Assembly (NCBI GenBank): GCA_934725005.1
Contig: CAKVBE010000019.1
Location: 1-11,041, forward strand
DNA: 11,041 bases
From: an uncultured Rickettsiales bacterium
GTDB lineage: Bacteria > Pseudomonadota > Alphaproteobacteria > Rickettsiales > UBA1997
Direction of reading: 5' to 3'
Part shown: positions 1 to 6,942 of the stretch, piece after piece
Numbering within the stretch: the stretch's first letter is position 1
Layout of the letters: each line of letters begins with the position of its first letter
The notes under the pieces: model-generated
Seen by the model: the letters and a program-made list of their open reading frames with translations, nothing else
What the model was told of the DNA's origin: nothing
Databases searched by the model: none
Program-made: the position numbers and the translations under genes

Positions 1-305
1 ATTCTCCAATCTTGTTTATCTATATATTCGCCAACTGTATTAGTTGAACTGACTTTTGTATCTCTTTTTCTGTTTTTATCTATAACAGATTTTAGAAATT
101 CCTCAAGAACTTTTCCAAGCTTTTGTTCAATAAGAGTATCTTTTATTGCTTCTTCTTGGTTATTTAAATATTTTTCCTCATTCTCCAATATTTTTTTCTC
201 TAACTCATCATAAAATTTTGATATTGAACCTTCGTTAGATTTTCTAAATGCAGTTGATAGAATATTTTTTAAATTAGATGCTATAAAAATTTTTCTTAAA
301 TGCAT
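1..305 (-). CDS. Unrecognised protein, N-terminal part (runs off left edge)
   Basis: This is an open frame of 101 visible codons on the minus strand, starting at ATG 305-303 and continuing past base 1. An in-frame TAG two codons upstream makes this the first possible start; no clear Shine-Dalgarno precedes it. The protein begins MHLRKIFIASNLKNIL, then becomes highly charged and apparently helical (for example YDELEKKILENEEKYL near residues 34-49), rich in Lys, Glu and Ile. The last visible residues are YIDKQDWR. I see no signal peptide, membrane segment or catalytic motif, and I do not recognise a family. It is divergent from the large orphan gene at 665 and could share regulation with it. 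The unbroken frame and natural-looking amino acid composition support a real gene, but function is unknown. Confidence 0.6.
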   Translation of the reverse strand, partial: MHLRKIFIASNLKNILSTAFRKSNEGSISKFYDELEKKILENEEKYLNNQEEAIKDTLIEQKLGKVLEEFLKSVIDKNRKRDTKVSSTNTVGEYIDKQDWR

Positions 306-600
306 AAACTATTTTTAGATTTTGTAAATTACACGTGAAGTTAAATCAATATATTGTGTTTTCAATCAAAAAAACTACTACATTTAGTATTTTTTTATAT
401 TGACAACATTTAAATACTGTTTTTTCTGTACGGAAGAGTATTAATTTTTTTATATCAAATAAATCCACAAAACATTAAAATTTTCTTTTACACAGATTAG
501 TCTATGAAATAATTTACTTTCAATTTTTCGTCAATCCTCGTTAAATATTATCTATAGAATCTAGTGTTAAATACTCCAAGTTTAATTTTTATATGTATTA
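306..600. other. AT-rich divergent intergenic region
   Basis: No open frame of note lies between the divergent genes starting at 305 (minus) and 665 (plus). The stretch is very AT-rich with many T runs. It contains a weak inverted repeat (AGTATTT 386-392 and AAATACT 412-418) flanking a TTGACA hexamer, and a second copy of TTAAATACT (410-418 and 567-575). It must hold the promoter of the minus-strand gene, but I could not pick a convincing pair of boxes for it. No tRNA or other RNA gene was recognised. Confidence 0.5.
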
Positions 601-628
601 TTGAAAATAATTATTCCATTATTATGAT
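601..628 (+). promoter_or_regulatory. Putative sigma70 promoter of the 1023-aa orphan gene
   Basis: TTGAAA (601-606) and TATGAT (623-628) are separated by 16 nt, each one base off the sigma70 consensus. Transcription would begin near 635, giving a leader of about 30 nt before ATG 665. In such AT-rich DNA chance matches are common, but the position and quality of both boxes make this the best candidate. Confidence 0.55.
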
Positions 629-664
629 TAAAAAGTATTAAATTATAAAATTATAGAAGATAGT

Positions 665-3600
665 ATGGTTGATAATTTTAAAGATTTCAAAAGCAAGAAT
701 GAATTAAACAATGAAGGAATTCTAAAAGAAAAATTATTTGAGTTTTTCAAAGATTCAAAAATTACAGTTGAAGATACATTAAGTAGAAAAGGAAGAAATC
801 CAAATGAAAGATTAAGTGAAGGTAATATAAAGCAATGTACAATTAATGAATATTTGTCAAAATATGAGGATTTACTAACCTTTAACAGCGGCACCATTGA
901 CGCAAAAAATATTATTACAGAATTATTTTTAGAAAAAATAATAGGATTAGTTGAAGACAAAACAAGAGGAAATAACTCTAAAATTTATTACAAATATGAA
1001 ATAAAAAACTTTGACGACTTAAAGTATGAATTATATGAAATTTTTGACAAAGAAACAAATAAAAAATTAATAATTAGTTCCCCATTATGTAAAAATGGAC
1101 ATTTTTGTATTAAATTAGAAAAACCAAAGGACAATAACGCAAGAGAAACGACAGAAAATAAAATCTTTATCGATAAAGAAAAAGGCGGTTATGCTGTTTT
1201 TAGACAATTGGGATACTTATTATCAACCATTAAATTCAATTATGAACTTGATTCACTGTCTTTTGAAAACAGTTATTTGAAAATCTTTAATAAAGAAGAA
1301 TATAATGAAAACAATAAGAAATACATTAATATTAAAAATACTTTTAAAACAATATTACTTGCTATAGATAACAATAAAAGAAGTAATAAATTTGAAAATG
1401 CTAAAGATTTTATAAGTATTTTACTTGATAGAAATTCCTCCAAAAAGAAAGAATCCATTAAGCATATCGTTACTAACAATAAACCAGATATTATTGATGA
1501 AATAAATGATTTTTTTAATTTTATTCAACAGGATTACAAAGATAATAATGACTTTATTCAGTTTTTCGAACAATATATAGAAAACTTACTAGATTTTGTT
1601 TTATATTACAGAAATTTGTTGTCTAAAGAAAATGAAAATATCGAAAAAAATTTTAAAAAAAACGGCTTAAAATACGATTTAATAAGTAATTCACCAGTTA
1701 AAAGATATTTTACATACAGCAAACAAGTAAAACACAGAAAACAGATCTTTGATGATGACGATCAAACAATTAGCATTGGTAATTTAACGGGAAAACAGTA
1801 TGAATTAAACCAACTACCACTTTTTTTAATTACAGAGCTTAGTAAATATATAGATTGTTGGGAATACAAAAATACAAATGATAACATCAATATTATTGAT
1901 CATATTAACGATATATTTAAAAGTTTTATTGACTGTTTAGTTGACAAGTACACAGGCATACTTGAAAACAAAGACTTATCAGCAACAAAAAATGAAGTTA
2001 AATTTCTTATTAATACAGCCATATTATTAATCAATGATGTAAAAAATATAAAAGAAAGTAAATTTAAACTTTTTGGTATAAATTATAAAAATTGTGGAAC
2101 AAGTGTATGTGAGAATATAAACAAGAATATAGAAACTCTAAAAAACATATGTAATCTAATAGATGATATAGTGATCAATAAAAAAGTGTTAGATATTTCT
2201 GATAAAGATGATAATAATAATGAATATGCTATTAAATTACAAAAAGCAGCTTTCAATCTAACGTATAATTTTTATATAAAAGAGGCAACATCAAAAGAAA
2301 TTAAACATAACGCTGCAGCCATTAAAATCTTCATAAAAAATAACGAATTATTTAAATCGATAGAAATAAAAGAAGAATTAACTTATGAAGAATTGATTAA
2401 CTTTTCACATATTACAAAAAATTTACTAAGTAATATTATAAGATATTTACCAAATGTAAAAAAAGGAAGTAATACTGAACACAATTTTAAAGAATTTATA
2501 GCTTACAATGTAAATAAAATCAACAAACAAGAGATGATTGAATTGTTACAGAATAAACTGATCAAGCCAAGCAAACTTTTTAAATACTGTGACAATGATG
2601 ATCAAAATAAAATCATAGTAGAAAAATTCTTCATTAATGGTAATGCTGGTTTTATAGATAATCATGACGTATTATATGATATGCTTAAAAACTTTGATAA
2701 TTCAAAGAATCTTAAAGACTCACTTAAACTTTACAAAATTGGTGACTTCAACGTTAAATCTGTAAAAAATGAAGAGACAGGTTTTTACAAATACAATATT
2801 GAATACAAAAACAAAGACATGTATAACGATACTAAAGTTTATGATTATTTAATCAAAAGAGTTTTAGGCGATAAAAAATATATGGATGATTTGTTTGACA
2901 TCCATATGCAAAAAGAATCTGGCATTTCTAGTGGATTCGGGCCAGATTGTGGTTCAACAGAAAAAACAGATATAACCAAAACAGAAATAATTGACAACAA
3001 TAGCAATAAATCACAAAATGATAATAATTCAATTAAGTTTCTAAAGGATTATAAAAAAAAATCTAATAAAAACATTGCAACAAGCAGTTTGAGCTATTTA
3101 TTTGAAAATAATCTCAAAAATAATAATGAACAAGAAGAGATCATAAAACAAGCTATCAAAAAGAAATATGAATTTAAAGATAATAAAAATGTAAATTTTG
3201 ATCTAATTCAAGACACAATTATCGAGAATATTAATTTTAGTGATTTACCTGAAGAGTTTTTGAATAAAGAAAATTACAGTAAAAAAATCATCGTAGAAAA
3301 TAATATATCCCCAGATAATGAATGGGAAACATTGAAACTTAAAGAATATCCAGAAATTAAGATAAAAATAAGCAAAACAAAATTTAACAACAATGATAAT
3401 GAATTATTTAACGTCGTAGAAATTATAGAAAATTTAAGGAATGAATATGATTTCATTAAGGCAATCTCAAGTAAATATATTGTTGAATTTTTTGACTCAA
3501 AAATGAATAAAAAGCTAGATCTTTTTTCAGAGGAAACTTACAAAGACGATAGATATGTAGATTTTTTATTTAATAAATTAGAAATAGAACCAAGTACAAT

Positions 3601-3736
3601 AAAGTCAGTTTATGGAATTGACGCAGAAAAACAGATCAAAAAGTCAATAACGGAAAGTAATGAAAATACTTACAAGAGTTTAGTAGAAGCCAATAACAGT
3701 ATGAACATAAATAAAAATGTACACGCAATTAATTAA
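665..3736 (+). CDS. Large orphan protein of 1023 residues, unknown function
   Basis: I do not recognise this protein. ATG 665 is the first start after an in-frame stop at 629-631; only a weak AGAAGA (655-660) resembles a ribosome binding site. The product is soluble-looking: no N-terminal signal peptide, no convincing membrane segment, no P-loop or obvious enzyme signature. It is very rich in Asn, Lys, Asp and Ile, with just two Trp (W399, W887). Predicted-helical stretches alternate with polar linkers, notably an acidic run FDDDDQ at 362-367 and a low-complexity Ser/Asn/Thr/Asp linker at about 753-800 that may divide a large N-terminal region from a roughly 220-residue C-terminal one. The gene stands alone with its own putative promoter and converges on the ribosomal operon. 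Its size, lack of recognisable domains and isolation would fit a lineage-specific or host-interaction protein, but that is inference only. The long intact frame makes a functional gene very likely. Confidence 0.85.
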   Translation: MVDNFKDFKSKNELNNEGILKEKLFEFFKDSKITVEDTLSRKGRNPNERLSEGNIKQCTINEYLSKYEDLLTFNSGTIDAKNIITELFLEKIIGLVEDKTRGNNSKIYYKYEIKNFDDLKYELYEIFDKETNKKLIISSPLCKNGHFCIKLEKPKDNNARETTENKIFIDKEKGGYAVFRQLGYLLSTIKFNYELDSLSFENSYLKIFNKEEYNENNKKYINIKNTFKTILLAIDNNKRSNKFENAKDFISILLDRNSSKKKESIKHIVTNNKPDIIDEINDFFNFIQQDYKDNNDFIQFFEQYIENLLDFVLYYRNLLSKENENIEKNFKKNGLKYDLISNSPVKRYFTYSKQVKHRKQIFDDDDQTISIGNLTGKQYELNQLPLFLITELSKYIDCWEYKNTNDNINIIDHINDIFKSFIDCLVDKYTGILENKDLSATKNEVKFLINTAILLINDVKNIKESKFKLFGINYKNCGTSVCENINKNIETLKNICNLIDDIVINKKVLDISDKDDNNNEYAIKLQKAAFNLTYNFYIKEATSKEIKHNAAAIKIFIKNNELFKSIEIKEELTYEELINFSHITKNLLSNIIRYLPNVKKGSNTEHNFKEFIAYNVNKINKQEMIELLQNKLIKPSKLFKYCDNDDQNKIIVEKFFINGNAGFIDNHDVLYDMLKNFDNSKNLKDSLKLYKIGDFNVKSVKNEETGFYKYNIEYKNKDMYNDTKVYDYLIKRVLGDKKYMDDLFDIHMQKESGISSGFGPDCGSTEKTDITKTEIIDNNSNKSQNDNNSIKFLKDYKKKSNKNIATSSLSYLFENNLKNNNEQEEIIKQAIKKKYEFKDNKNVNFDLIQDTIIENINFSDLPEEFLNKENYSKKIIVENNISPDNEWETLKLKEYPEIKIKISKTKFNNNDNELFNVVEIIENLRNEYDFIKAISSKYIVEFFDSKMNKKLDLFSEETYKDDRYVDFLFNKLEIEPSTIKSVYGIDAEKQIKKSITESNENTYKSLVEANNSMNINKNVHAIN

Positions 3737-3756
3737 TTTTAATTAATAATGGTGCA

Positions 3757-3831
3757 ACCCAAACTTTGACTCCGAATTTATTTATTTTATTAGAAATAAT
3801 AATCAATAAATTCACAGAACATAGTTTGGGT
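3757..3831. repeat. Nested imperfect palindrome in convergent intergenic region
   Basis: Outer arms ACCCAAACT (3757-3765) and AGTTTGGGT (3823-3831) pair over 9 bp. Inner arms GAATTTATT (3774-3782) and AATAAATTC (3805-3813) pair over another 9 bp, with three further pairs (3784-3786 with 3801-3803). Between the stems lies an asymmetric internal loop of 8 and 9 nt. It starts 20 nt after the stop of the orphan gene. No T run follows on either strand, so it is not a textbook intrinsic terminator. It might be a 3'-end stabilising hairpin, a small structured RNA or a relic of a small inverted-repeat element. Confidence 0.6.
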
Positions 3832-3875
3832 CAATGAGAATACACATTTAATTCATCATTTACTTAATGTAATTT

Positions 3876-3928
3876 TTCTGATTCTAAAGCGAAACATAAA
3901 TAATTTCCAAACGTATAATTAATCAGAA
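3876..3928. repeat. Weak inverted repeat, possible plus-strand 3' hairpin
   Basis: TTCTGATT (3876-3883) and AATCAGAA (3921-3928) are perfect 8-bp complements with a 37-nt loop. Read on the plus strand the right arm is followed by TATAATTTTTTA, so it could act as a poor terminator for the orphan gene. The AT-rich background makes chance occurrence possible. Confidence 0.25.
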
Positions 3929-3947
3929 TATAATTTTTTAAAAACAC

Positions 3948-3971
3948 AAAAAAACCACCCATCTGGGTGGT
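3948..3971 (-). terminator. Intrinsic terminator of the spc-alpha-rplS-rpsU operon
   Basis: On the minus strand the transcript would form ACCACCC-AGAT-GGGTGGT (arms 3971-3965 and 3960-3954), a 7-bp GC-rich stem with a 4-nt loop, followed directly by seven U (3954-3948, the first belonging to the stem). The hairpin begins 5 nt after the rpsU stop. A GC-rich stem stands out strongly in this AT-rich sequence. On the plus strand it is followed by A residues, so it is not expected to terminate in that direction. Confidence 0.92.
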
Positions 3972-3976
3972 AAAAA

Positions 3977-4168
3977 CTAAAGTTTTCTTCTTTTTTTCTT
4001 ACTTCTAGAAATACTTTCTTCTTCTTTCCTCTTTCTCTTGACAGAAGGTTTTTCATACTCCTTCCTCATTCTTGCTTCTTTAATCAAACCTTCTCTCTGA
4101 ACTTTTTTTCTAAAAGCTCTTATATTAAAATCCAGTTTTGACTGGTCAGATACAACTACAGCTACCAT
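3977..4168 (-). CDS. rpsU: Small ribosomal subunit protein bS21
   Basis: The 63-residue product matches bS21 in length and layout. The N-terminal MVAVVVSDQSKLDFNIRAF corresponds to the beta strand and first helix, QREGLIKEARMRKEYEKPS (about 24-42) is the family core with the KPS turn, and the C-terminus is a very basic Lys/Arg tail. bS21 binds the 30S platform near the anti-Shine-Dalgarno end of 16S rRNA and helps initiation on structured messages. It is the last gene of the operon, 33 nt after rplS; an AAAGGCGG upstream of ATG 4168 can serve as ribosome binding site. rpsU is more often found alone or with dnaG/rpoD in other bacteria, so its position here is notable. Stop is TAG, followed at once by the operon terminator. 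Confidence 0.93.
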   Translation of the reverse strand: MVAVVVSDQSKLDFNIRAFRKKVQREGLIKEARMRKEYEKPSVKRKRKEEESISRSKKKRRKL

Positions 4169-4201
4169 TTAATCTTACCGCCTTTATAATTCTGTTAAAC
4201 A

Positions 4202-4594
4202 TTAATTATTGCCAGAAGTTTGAGCAGCATCAACAATTTTTTTCTTAATTCTAGCTGATTTACCACTTAAATTTCTCAAATAATAGAGTTTTCCTCTTCT
4301 AACAACACCTTTACTTAATAATTCAATTTTTTCAACTAAAGGTGAATGTAAAAGAAACTTTCTATCAACACCAACACCGTGACTAATTTTTCTAACAGTA
4401 AAACTAGTATCGAAGTTATCTTTACTCTTACTTTTAGCTATAACAACACCTTCAAAATTTTGAATTCTTGTTGTAGTACCTTCAGTAATTCTATAGCTAA
4501 CATTAACAGTGTCACCAGCCTTAAAATCAAAAAACTTTGAATCACCAGCTAAATTTTGAACCTGTTTCTTATTAAAATTTTCTAATATGTTCAT
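4202..4594 (-). CDS. rplS: Large ribosomal subunit protein bL19
   Basis: The 130-residue protein carries the bL19 core: [20 protein letters not shown] (about 24-43), [47 protein letters not shown] and [18 protein letters not shown] near the end. bL19 sits at the 30S-50S interface of the large subunit, contributing to intersubunit bridges. The start at 4594 is fixed by a perfect AAGGAGG at 4600-4606, the strongest ribosome binding site in the window, which overlaps the rplQ stop region. In most Proteobacteria rplS is the last gene of rpsP-rimM-trmD-rplS; here it follows rplQ by 13 nt and is followed by rpsU, with no rimM or trmD in view. This strong initiation site suggests the gene is well adapted to its place in the operon. 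Confidence 0.96.
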   Translation of the reverse strand: MNILENFNKKQVQNLAGDSKFFDFKAGDTVNVSYRITEGTTTRIQNFEGVVIAKSKSKDNFDTSFTVRKISHGVGVDRKFLLHSPLVEKIELLSKGVVRRGKLYYLRNLSGKSARIKKKIVDAAQTSGNN

Positions 4595-4599
4595 GATAA

Positions 4600-4606
4600 C
4601 CTCCTT
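4600..4606 (-). promoter_or_regulatory. Perfect Shine-Dalgarno of rplS
   Basis: AAGGAGG on the minus strand, 5 nt before ATG 4594. It fully matches the anti-Shine-Dalgarno core and lies only a base beyond the rplQ stop (4608-4610), which favours reinitiation by terminating ribosomes. Most other sites in this operon are weaker. Confidence 0.85.
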
Positions 4607-4607
4607 C

Positions 4608-4961
4608 TTATTTTTCTACAAATTCAATAAGAGCCATAGGAGCATTATCTCCATATCTAAAACCACATTTCAAAATCCTAGTATATCCACCTTTTCTCTC
4701 GGAAAAGCTAGCTGAAATTTCGAATAATTTCGCAACAGTATCTTTATCTCTCAAAACTGATAAAGCTGTTCTTCTAGTACTTAAATCATTTACTTTACAT
4801 AATGTAATCAATTTTTCTACAAAAGGGCTCAATTCTTTTGCCTTTGGTAAAGTAGTTTTAATTCTATTATTCTTAATTAAAGCTATAGCCAAATTCATCA
4901 ACAAGGCCTTTCTGTGAGCACTAGTTCTATTTAATTTTCTACCTTGAATACCGTGTCTCAT
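4608..4961 (-). CDS. rplQ: Large ribosomal subunit protein bL17
   Basis: The product of 117 residues starts [20 protein letters not shown], the bL17 signature, and continues with the family segment [20 protein letters not shown] (about 28-47), the VEKLITL helix and the C-terminal [20 protein letters not shown] block ending in ALIEFVEK. bL17 binds near the peptide exit tunnel of the 50S subunit. Its length is close to the minimal bacterial form, lacking the longer tail seen in many free-living alphaproteobacteria. It follows rpoA by 22 nt, as in almost all bacteria, with AAAGG about 8-9 nt before the ATG. Normally the alpha operon ends here; in this window two more ribosomal genes follow. Confidence 0.97.
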   Translation of the reverse strand: MRHGIQGRKLNRTSAHRKALLMNLAIALIKNNRIKTTLPKAKELSPFVEKLITLCKVNDLSTRRTALSVLRDKDTVAKLFEISASFSERKGGYTRILKCGFRYGDNAPMALIEFVEK

Positions 4962-4983
4962 TATAATTACCTTTAAAATTTAG

Positions 4984-6060
4984 TTAAAAATCCGTCGTTT
5001 TTTTATCTTGTTTTGATTCTAAAAAAACACCATTACTAATATTTTTTCTCTTAGACAGTTCCTTTGCTAATTCGCTATCTATACCATCTAGATTCATACC
5101 AAAACTCAAACCCATTGACCTTAAGTTATCCTTAAGTTCATTCAAAGACTTTCTACCAAAATTAGTTAACTTCAACATCTCTGCTTCAGTTTTTCTAACC
5201 AAATCAGCTATGTATAAAATATTTTCATTTACTAAGCAATTGTAAGCACGAACTGACAGTTCCATCTCATCAACTCTTTTCAACAAATTCTCATTAAATC
5301 CAAGCTTTGCACCATCACTATCACAACTAGCTGAAGTATCATTATTCATATCGAAGTTAATAAATGGTGACAACTGCTCTTGCAAAATTTTTGCTGCTAA
5401 ACCAATAGCATCATCAGGAGTTATTGAACCATTAGTTTCAACTTCCAAAATGAGCTTATCGTAATCAGTCTTTTGTCCTATTCTAGCATTTTCCACAGAA
5501 TAAGCCACCTTTTTAACAGGATTAAATAATGCATCAAGATTTATACAAGTAAAGTCTTTACTATTAGGTTTTTCATCAGAAGACAAGGAATAACCAACAC
5601 CAAATTCAACATTCATTTCCATGTCAAATTCAATATTATCATCTTCTACATGACACATTACCAAGTCTGGATTTAATATTCTAACATCATTTTCTAGTTC
5701 AATATCACGAGCGTACAAAACACCTTTTTTATTGGATTTTAACCTAATTGTAGCAGGTGATGGAGTAGTTTTATCTATTATCAAAGATTTAACATTCATG
5801 ATAATATCAGCTACATCCTCTCTAATACCGTTTATTAAGTCAAATTCATGTAAAACACCATTGATCTTTATAGATGTTACAGCGAATCCTCTAATAGATG
5901 ATAGTAAAACTCTTCTCAATGAATTTCCAAGAGTATTACCAAATCCTCTTTCCAATGGTTCAACAACAACTCTTGCTGAAGTCTTAGAATCATCTAAATA
6001 CTCAACATTGACAATAGAAGGATTTATCAACTCTTTCCAATTTTTCTGTAAAACAGTCAT
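4984..6060 (-). CDS. rpoA: RNA polymerase alpha subunit
   Basis: The 358-residue protein has the two standard alpha domains. The N-terminal assembly domain includes ERGFGNTLGNSLRRVLLSS (37-55), the dimerisation and beta-binding signature, and NARIGQKTDYDKLILEVETN (191-210). A linker at about 236-255 leads to the C-terminal DNA-binding domain (about 256-322). There R271, N274, G302, K304 and S305 align with the E. coli UP-element contact residues R265, N268, G296, K298 and S299. After SFGMNLDGI the chain runs on for about 30 residues, a charged tail ending KQDKKTTDF that most alpha subunits lack. It lies 36 nt after rpsK, the largest gap in the operon; the GGGG just upstream of ATG 6058-6060 is an imperfect ribosome binding site. 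It is essential for transcription. Confidence 0.97.
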   Translation of the reverse strand: MTVLQKNWKELINPSIVNVEYLDDSKTSARVVVEPLERGFGNTLGNSLRRVLLSSIRGFAVTSIKINGVLHEFDLINGIREDVADIIMNVKSLIIDKTTPSPATIRLKSNKKGVLYARDIELENDVRILNPDLVMCHVEDDNIEFDMEMNVEFGVGYSLSSDEKPNSKDFTCINLDALFNPVKKVAYSVENARIGQKTDYDKLILEVETNGSITPDDAIGLAAKILQEQLSPFINFDMNNDTSASCDSDGAKLGFNENLLKRVDEMELSVRAYNCLVNENILYIADLVRKTEAEMLKLTNFGRKSLNELKDNLRSMGLSFGMNLDGIDSELAKELSKRKNISNGVFLESKQDKKTTDF

Positions 6061-6096
6061 TTTGCCCCGTTTTTCATCTTAACAATAAACAAATAA

Positions 6097-6492
6097 TTAT
6101 CTTCTTCTTCTTTTTGGAGGTCTACAACCATTGTGTGGATAATATGTATTATCAACAATGGAAAGAACTATTATTCCACTATTTTGGAGTGCTCTCAATG
6201 CAGATTCTCTACCAACACCGGGACCCCTAACAGCTACAGTGGCGGTTTGCAAACCATATTCTTTTGCCTTTTCTATAGCATCAGACGAAGTAACTTGTGC
6301 CGCATATGGAGTTGATTTCTTGGAACCCTTAAATCCCATCTTACCAGATGAAGACCAAGCAATAACACTACCTTGTGTATCTGAAACTGATACAATTGTA
6401 TTGTTAAAAGTAGCAAGTATACTTATATGACCATTAACAATGTTTCTCTTCTTCTTGCTAGCTGTCTTTTTATTATTTAATGCTTTTACCAT
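6097..6492 (-). CDS. rpsK: Small ribosomal subunit protein uS11
   Basis: This 131-residue protein is a full-length uS11. Visible family blocks are [18 protein letters not shown] (21-38), [20 protein letters not shown] (45-64), the [18 protein letters not shown] region, and the C-terminal [18 protein letters not shown], which is diagnostic. uS11 forms the platform of the 30S subunit, close to the mRNA exit and the Shine-Dalgarno helix, and joins assembly late with uS7 contacts. The N-terminus carries a basic, low-complexity stretch ([11 protein letters not shown]) typical of alphaproteobacterial versions. It follows rpsM by 17 nt and precedes rpoA, the universal alpha-operon order. Only a weak GGTAA resembles a ribosome binding site, so translation is probably coupled to rpsM. 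Confidence 0.97.
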   Translation of the reverse strand: MVKALNNKKTASKKKRNIVNGHISILATFNNTIVSVSDTQGSVIAWSSSGKMGFKGSKKSTPYAAQVTSSDAIEKAKEYGLQTATVAVRGPGVGRESALRALQNSGIIVLSIVDNTYYPHNGCRPPKRRRR

Positions 6493-6509
6493 AAATATTT
6501 ACCATTTTT

Positions 6510-6914
6510 TTACTTCTTAGAAGCAGCTATTGCTATTCTTTTGCCACCTCTTCTAGTTCTAGCATTTGTATGAGTTCTTTGTCCTCTTACAGGTAACTTC
6601 TTAACATGTCTGATACCTCTGTAGCAACTCAAACTAATCAATCTCTTTATACTAGACTGTACTTTTCTTCTCAAATCACCTTCAACCAAACCTACAACGC
6701 CTGAACCTTCGTAATCCTCGGAAGCTTGTTTAGAAATCAAATCTCTAACTTTATTCAAAACTTCTTCACTAATTTCAGAAGTTCTTAGCTGCTTATTAAT
6801 GTTCAATTCATTGCAGATATTTTCAGCTCTGCTCCTACCTATACCATAGACATAAGTCAATGCAATAACAAATCTCTTGTTATTTGGTATATTTACACCA
6901 GCTATTCTAGCCAA
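6510..6914 (-). CDS. rpsM: Small ribosomal subunit protein uS13 (TTG start, internal insertion)
   Basis: The 134-residue product begins [20 protein letters not shown], has VEGDLRR (77-83), [20 protein letters not shown] (97-116) and the basic [10 protein letters not shown] tail, all diagnostic of uS13. uS13 sits in the 30S head, contacts the 50S subunit and the P-site tRNA. The start codon is TTG (6914-6912); it aligns with the conserved family start and is supported by AAGAGGTG five bases upstream. At 134 residues it is about ten longer than usual. The extra length is a Gly/Ser/Val/Glu-rich insertion (about residues 63-76, including [11 protein letters not shown]) just before VEGDLRR, where relatives have only a few residues. 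It follows adk by 28 nt and opens the alpha-operon block. Confidence 0.96.
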   Translation of the reverse strand: MARIAGVNIPNNKRFVIALTYVYGIGRSRAENICNELNINKQLRTSEISEEVLNKVRDLISKQASEDYEGSGVVGLVEGDLRRKVQSSIKRLISLSCYRGIRHVKKLPVRGQRTHTNARTRRGGKRIAIAASKK

Positions 6915-6919
6915 AACTA

Positions 6920-6927
6920 CACCTCTT
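6920..6927 (-). promoter_or_regulatory. Shine-Dalgarno deciding the TTG start of rpsM
   Basis: AAGAGGTG on the minus strand ends 5 nt before TTG 6914-6912. There is no ATG at the conserved uS13 start position; the site and protein alignment agree on TTG. A less efficient start codon is thus paired with one of the better binding sites of the operon. Confidence 0.75.
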
Positions 6928-6942
6928 AATTGTTAATCAATA

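Noticed and set aside
400..428. Perfect TTGACA on the plus strand as a promoter -35 box
   Set aside because: No acceptable -10 box lies 16-18 nt downstream (TTTCTG or similar), and it is about 260 nt from the gene; the pair at 601-628 is better.
3954..3971. Bidirectional terminator serving the orphan gene too
   Set aside because: On the plus strand the hairpin is followed by A residues rather than T, so only minus-strand termination is supported.
5732..6082. Plus-strand open frame opposite rpoA
   Set aside because: Antisense shadow of rpoA; the sense frame is an unmistakable alpha subunit. The same applies to open frames opposite rpsK, secY/rplO, rpmD/rpsE and the large orphan.
6915..6942. 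Missing rpmJ, infA or map between adk and rpsM
   Set aside because: The gap is only 28 nt and this arrangement is normal in alphaproteobacteria, so it is not a deletion specific to this genome.
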